Assembly: GCF_900112665.1 (NCBI RefSeq)
Contig: NZ_FOMN01000003.1
Location: 1 to 64,000, forward strand
DNA: 64,000 nucleotides
Reading direction: 5' to 3'
Origin: Lactobacillus bombicola
GTDB lineage: Bacteria > Bacillota > Bacilli > Lactobacillales > Lactobacillaceae
Shown here: piece after piece, positions 61,712 through 64,000 of the stretch
How the letters are laid out: every line of letters begins with the position of its first letter
How positions within the stretch are numbered: the first letter of the stretch is position 1
Program-made: the position numbers and the translations under genes
The notes under the pieces: model-generated
The model's input: the letters and a program-made list of their open reading frames with translations, nothing else
Told to the model about the DNA's origin: nothing
The model's database searches: none

Positions 61712-63025
61712 TTAATTTGCTTTTTTATATTCAATTGTCTGATTGCCTTCATAAGCAGGTAAGCCCATTTCTGCTCGGTAGAGAGCACGTTCAAAAGCTT
61801 GATATCCTTTACTAGAACTAACTGCAAATTTAACATTATATTTGCTAGTAAATTCGCTGATATTCCATGTACTATCATGAGCAGCAAAAGCGGTAACAAG
61901 AATAACAATATCTAAATTTTTTATCTGCTGTTCAATTATCTTTTTCTTTCCCTGAAAGGCATCAATTGCTATGGGAATTCCATTATAGCGTTTAACGATT
62001 CCTTCAAGCAGTGCTTCATTTTGGTTATTGCCAATTGCAATGCCAACACGTTGATAATGTAAATTTAATGCCAATTTTGGCATTTCCGTAGCTTGATTTG
62101 TTTGTTTGACTTTTTTCTTTTTTAATTTAGACATGGTGGCAGGCTGATCCAGTTCATAAATCCACCGAATTCCAATAGCTTCGGTAGGATTTTTCTTTAA
62201 ACGGATATCGCCATCATACCAAGCTAGATCAACAATTGAGCCATCAGTTAATGGAATATTTTTCTCTTCAAATTTGCTTTCATCAACAGATAAAGTAATG
62301 GATTTACCACGAATACGTAGCTTTTGCCCTTTAATATTATGACTGATAGTTAAATGACCGGAATTTCCTTGTACTACCGCATATTTAAATGTAGAAATTT
62401 GATCAACTTCCATTCGCGAAAGCTGACGAAAGCCCACCACCCTTAATATTTCTGCTTCGTAATTACGATTATCTTCTACTGGTAATGCTTCAACAATATC
62501 TCCACTTTTCAAATTTAAAGAATGGATTTGTGATTCTTTTAATGTAAAAACACATCGCTTACTATCATTAACTAAGTCACAGCCTGACAATAGTCGAACA
62601 ACTATATAACGCTTACCTTTACGATAATCCACTTTAGGCGTTATCTTTTTTTGTAGTGCTTGTTCAAAAACCTTTTTGTTGATAGTTTCTTTGGTTGTTT
62701 GCGAAGCTTTAACTGCCTGGCTTAGATCGATTAAAGTTTGACGCAACCCAGTTTCAAGCTTTGACGTTAACAATATTTGCCGAATTGCCTTCAAAGTATT
62801 ATTTTTTGCGTAATTATCACCTGGATTTTTAATTAAAGCTATTAACCCCCTCAAAAAGAGGTTTACTTGTTTATAGTCAACCTGAGTACTAGTTATTTGA
62901 GCACCTAATGCCTCATCAGCCATACCCAAGATTAACTTGATTGCAGCTAGTCCATTACTTAGGCTTTTTTCATCGCCAGCTGTTTGGTTTAAAATTCTTT
63001 TTAAGTTATTACGATAATCAAACAT
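61712..63025 (-). CDS. DUF2325 domain protein of unknown function
   Basis: The 437-residue cytoplasmic protein is not assigned a function. The N-terminal 125 residues are helical. The middle (about 130-300) is beta-rich (GKRYIVVRLLSGCDLV; SGDIVEALPVED; LRIRGKSITLSV). A Lys-rich linker (about 305-318) leads to a C-terminal Rossmann-like DUF2325 domain (about 328-420; VGIAIGNNQNEALLEGIVKR; LDIVILVTAFAAHDSTWNI). The start ATG at 63025 has only a weak ribosome site, so expression may be low. It stands alone between two terminators. A nucleotide or nucleic-acid-related role is only a guess. Confidence 0.75.
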   Translation of the reverse strand: MFDYRNNLKRILNQTAGDEKSLSNGLAAIKLILGMADEALGAQITSTQVDYKQVNLFLRGLIALIKNPGDNYAKNNTLKAIRQILLTSKLETGLRQTLIDLSQAVKASQTTKETINKKVFEQALQKKITPKVDYRKGKRYIVVRLLSGCDLVNDSKRCVFTLKESQIHSLNLKSGDIVEALPVEDNRNYEAEILRVVGFRQLSRMEVDQISTFKYAVVQGNSGHLTISHNIKGQKLRIRGKSITLSVDESKFEEKNIPLTDGSIVDLAWYDGDIRLKKNPTEAIGIRWIYELDQPATMSKLKKKKVKQTNQATEMPKLALNLHYQRVGIAIGNNQNEALLEGIVKRYNGIPIAIDAFQGKKKIIEQQIKNLDIVILVTAFAAHDSTWNISEFTSKYNVKFAVSSSKGYQAFERALYRAEMGLPAYEGNQTIEYKKAN

Positions 63026-63066
63026 TATTTTTCACTTTTCTAATTCAGTAAATTAAGTATAACAAG

Positions 63067-63095
63067 AAAAAAGCCAACTTAAAACTGAGCTTTTT
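63067..63095 (-). terminator. Terminator of the DUF2207-like gene
   Basis: AAAAAGC (63068-63074) pairs with GCTTTTT (63089-63095), with a short inner CAG/TTG pairing. On the minus strand it is followed by TTTTTTC. Confidence 0.72.
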
Positions 63096-63108
63096 CAAAA
63101 ATAAATTA

Positions 63109-64000
63109 TTAAAATGCACCTCCACCAGAGCCAGCACCAAAGCCACCTGAGGTACCGCTAGAAAAGTCGCCTGATGTACCTCCAATCGAACAAGCCGATC
63201 CTAAGCTACTATTAAAACTTTCATAAAATCCTTTGCTATTGAAATTATAAATTGGCTCATGAATATAAAAGTCACTTTGTTGCCATTCATCAGTAGTAAA
63301 TTCAATTTTTAACTCTTTTAAAACTTTTTTAGCTAGGTCAAAAGTCACTGCATAAGGCATAATATCTTCCCAAAGAACTAAGTCACCAACATCACGCATT
63401 TCAAAGCTACCAATGTCTTCTAGCATATGCTTAAACCCACGAATTTGATTAGTAATTTCAGCTCCTTTTTGAGAATAAAAACTAATCATATTATTACTGT
63501 GAACTAACGCATTGATGCCAAAAAACAATAAAATAGTTTCCACAACTAACATTATAATTCTAAATTCAGAAAATTTAAAAAAGAATATTAGTGCTCCCCC
63601 AAAGCTAAGAAACAATAGGGAACAAATGATTGTTTGATTAGTATTTCTTTTATGAATCAACTTCTCTGCTAGCAAGCCCTGATTTACAACTTCATTATAA
63701 GACTTTATACGCCAATCAATATAACAACGGTTAACTTTTTGGCTGACTTTCTTTCCACGAGAATTTTTAATTTCTTCAGTCGTTACAGTTTGCCCATTAC
63801 CTATATCATTGAATAAAGCTGCTAAAAGTGGATCTTGACTAATTAAATGCATATCCTTTAAAGTTATTCTATAAAAAGTGGTCCCATCTTTTTGATAGTC
63901 CTCAATTAGTACTTTCTTTTTCACCGCTAGTTCCATTAAGTACGCTATAAATGCTCTAATATCTGGCATATCAACTTTGTCCATAATCTGGGCCACTACA
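63109..64000 (-). CDS. DUF2207-like membrane protein, C-terminal part (cut by window edge)
   Basis: The last 297 residues of a larger membrane protein run in from the right edge with no stop. A winged-helix-like start (about 1-55: DIRAFIAYLMELAVKKKVLI) precedes two adjacent membrane helices (about 125-165). The C-terminus is a Gly/Ser-rich tail ending GGFGAGSGGGAF, the signature of DUF2207 proteins. Full-length members have a signal peptide, an extracellular domain and about 600 residues. Function unknown. An in-frame GTG at 63996 is unlikely to be the true start because the reading frame continues to the edge. Confidence 0.8.
   Translation of the reverse strand, partial: VVAQIMDKVDMPDIRAFIAYLMELAVKKKVLIEDYQKDGTTFYRITLKDMHLISQDPLLAALFNDIGNGQTVTTEEIKNSRGKKVSQKVNRCYIDWRIKSYNEVVNQGLLAEKLIHKRNTNQTIICSLLFLSFGGALIFFFKFSEFRIIMLVVETILLFFGINALVHSNNMISFYSQKGAEITNQIRGFKHMLEDIGSFEMRDVGDLVLWEDIMPYAVTFDLAKKVLKELKIEFTTDEWQQSDFYIHEPIYNFNSKGFYESFNSSLGSACSIGGTSGDFSSGTSGGFGAGSGGGAF

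Noticed and set aside
1-64000. CRISPR array, insertion sequence, prophage, tRNA or rRNA genes
   Set aside because: No regularly spaced repeats, transposase, integrase, phage genes or cloverleaf-like RNA genes were recognised anywhere in the window.
1-64000. A wholly new multigene defence or metabolic system
   Set aside because: Almost every gene belongs to known core families in conserved orders; unexplained genes are single and scattered, so no such system can be supported.

Overview
The window is AT-rich, compact, low-GC Gram-positive chromosome. Protein sequences and gene order place it in Lactobacillus in the strict sense (the delbrueckii/acidophilus/helveticus/bee-gut branch). Support comes from a C69 dipeptidase PepD, a large Opp peptide-uptake locus, ATG/TTG/GTG starts behind strong AGGAGG-type sites, an araBAD-type arabinose operon of the Lactobacillus type, and housekeeping clusters with no dxs or argR. 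The species cannot be fixed from the sequence alone. Nearly everything is core genome. I found no CRISPR array, insertion sequence, prophage, tRNA or rRNA.

Layout. 1-3.4 kb: arabinose catabolism (araD cut by the window edge, araB, divergent regulator araR) with a cre-like site and two copies of a candidate AraR operator. 3.4-7.0 kb: a heterodimeric ABC exporter of the LmrCD/BmrCD type. 7.0-8.4 kb: YneF, YnzC and divergent lexA with an SOS box. 8.4-9.0 kb: a decayed nucleoside phosphorylase. 9.0-13.0 kb: rpsP-rimM-trmD, rplS with its L19 leader, ylxM-ffh. 13.2-14.7 kb: an amino-acid permease with a terminator-like hairpin in its leader. 14.8-21.8 kb: rnc-smc-ftsY-pepD. 21.9-33.5 kb: the Opp locus, with oppDFBC followed by four tandem OppA lipoproteins, at least three with their own promoters. 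33.6-39.4 kb: acpP, plsX, recG, fakA, an Asp23 protein and divergent rpmB. 39.4-50.0 kb: gmk-rpoZ, then priA-fmt-rsmB-stp-pknB-rsgA-rpe-thiN. 50.0-50.5 kb: a small SOS-controlled gene. 50.4-57.1 kb: folD-xseA-xseB-ispA-tlyA-recN-GNAT. 57.2-60.7 kb: efp, yqhY, nusB, pepP, and rplU-rpmA behind an L21 leader. 60.7-64 kb: a YitT protein, a DUF2325 protein and a DUF2207-like membrane protein cut by the right edge.

How the genes work together. The Opp transporter takes up peptides through four receptors and PepD degrades dipeptides. AraR with CcpA should control arabinose use. LexA probably controls itself, possibly ynzC, and the small gene at 50.1 kb, which has two copies of the exact motif found at lexA. 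The rest covers translation, protein targeting (Ffh, FtsY), chromosome organisation (Smc), DNA repair and replication restart (RecG, PriA, RecN, exonuclease VII), lipid synthesis (AcpP, PlsX, FakA, IspA) and cell-wall sensing (PASTA kinase and phosphatase).

Most worth a second look: the small protein with paired LexA boxes and a possible YolD-like fold; the four-member OppA array with signs of recent duplication or gene conversion; the absence of the L27-processing protease gene between rplU and rpmA although L27 keeps a cleavable extension; and leader structures of the permease and the opp operon. No convincing wholly new multigene system is visible.
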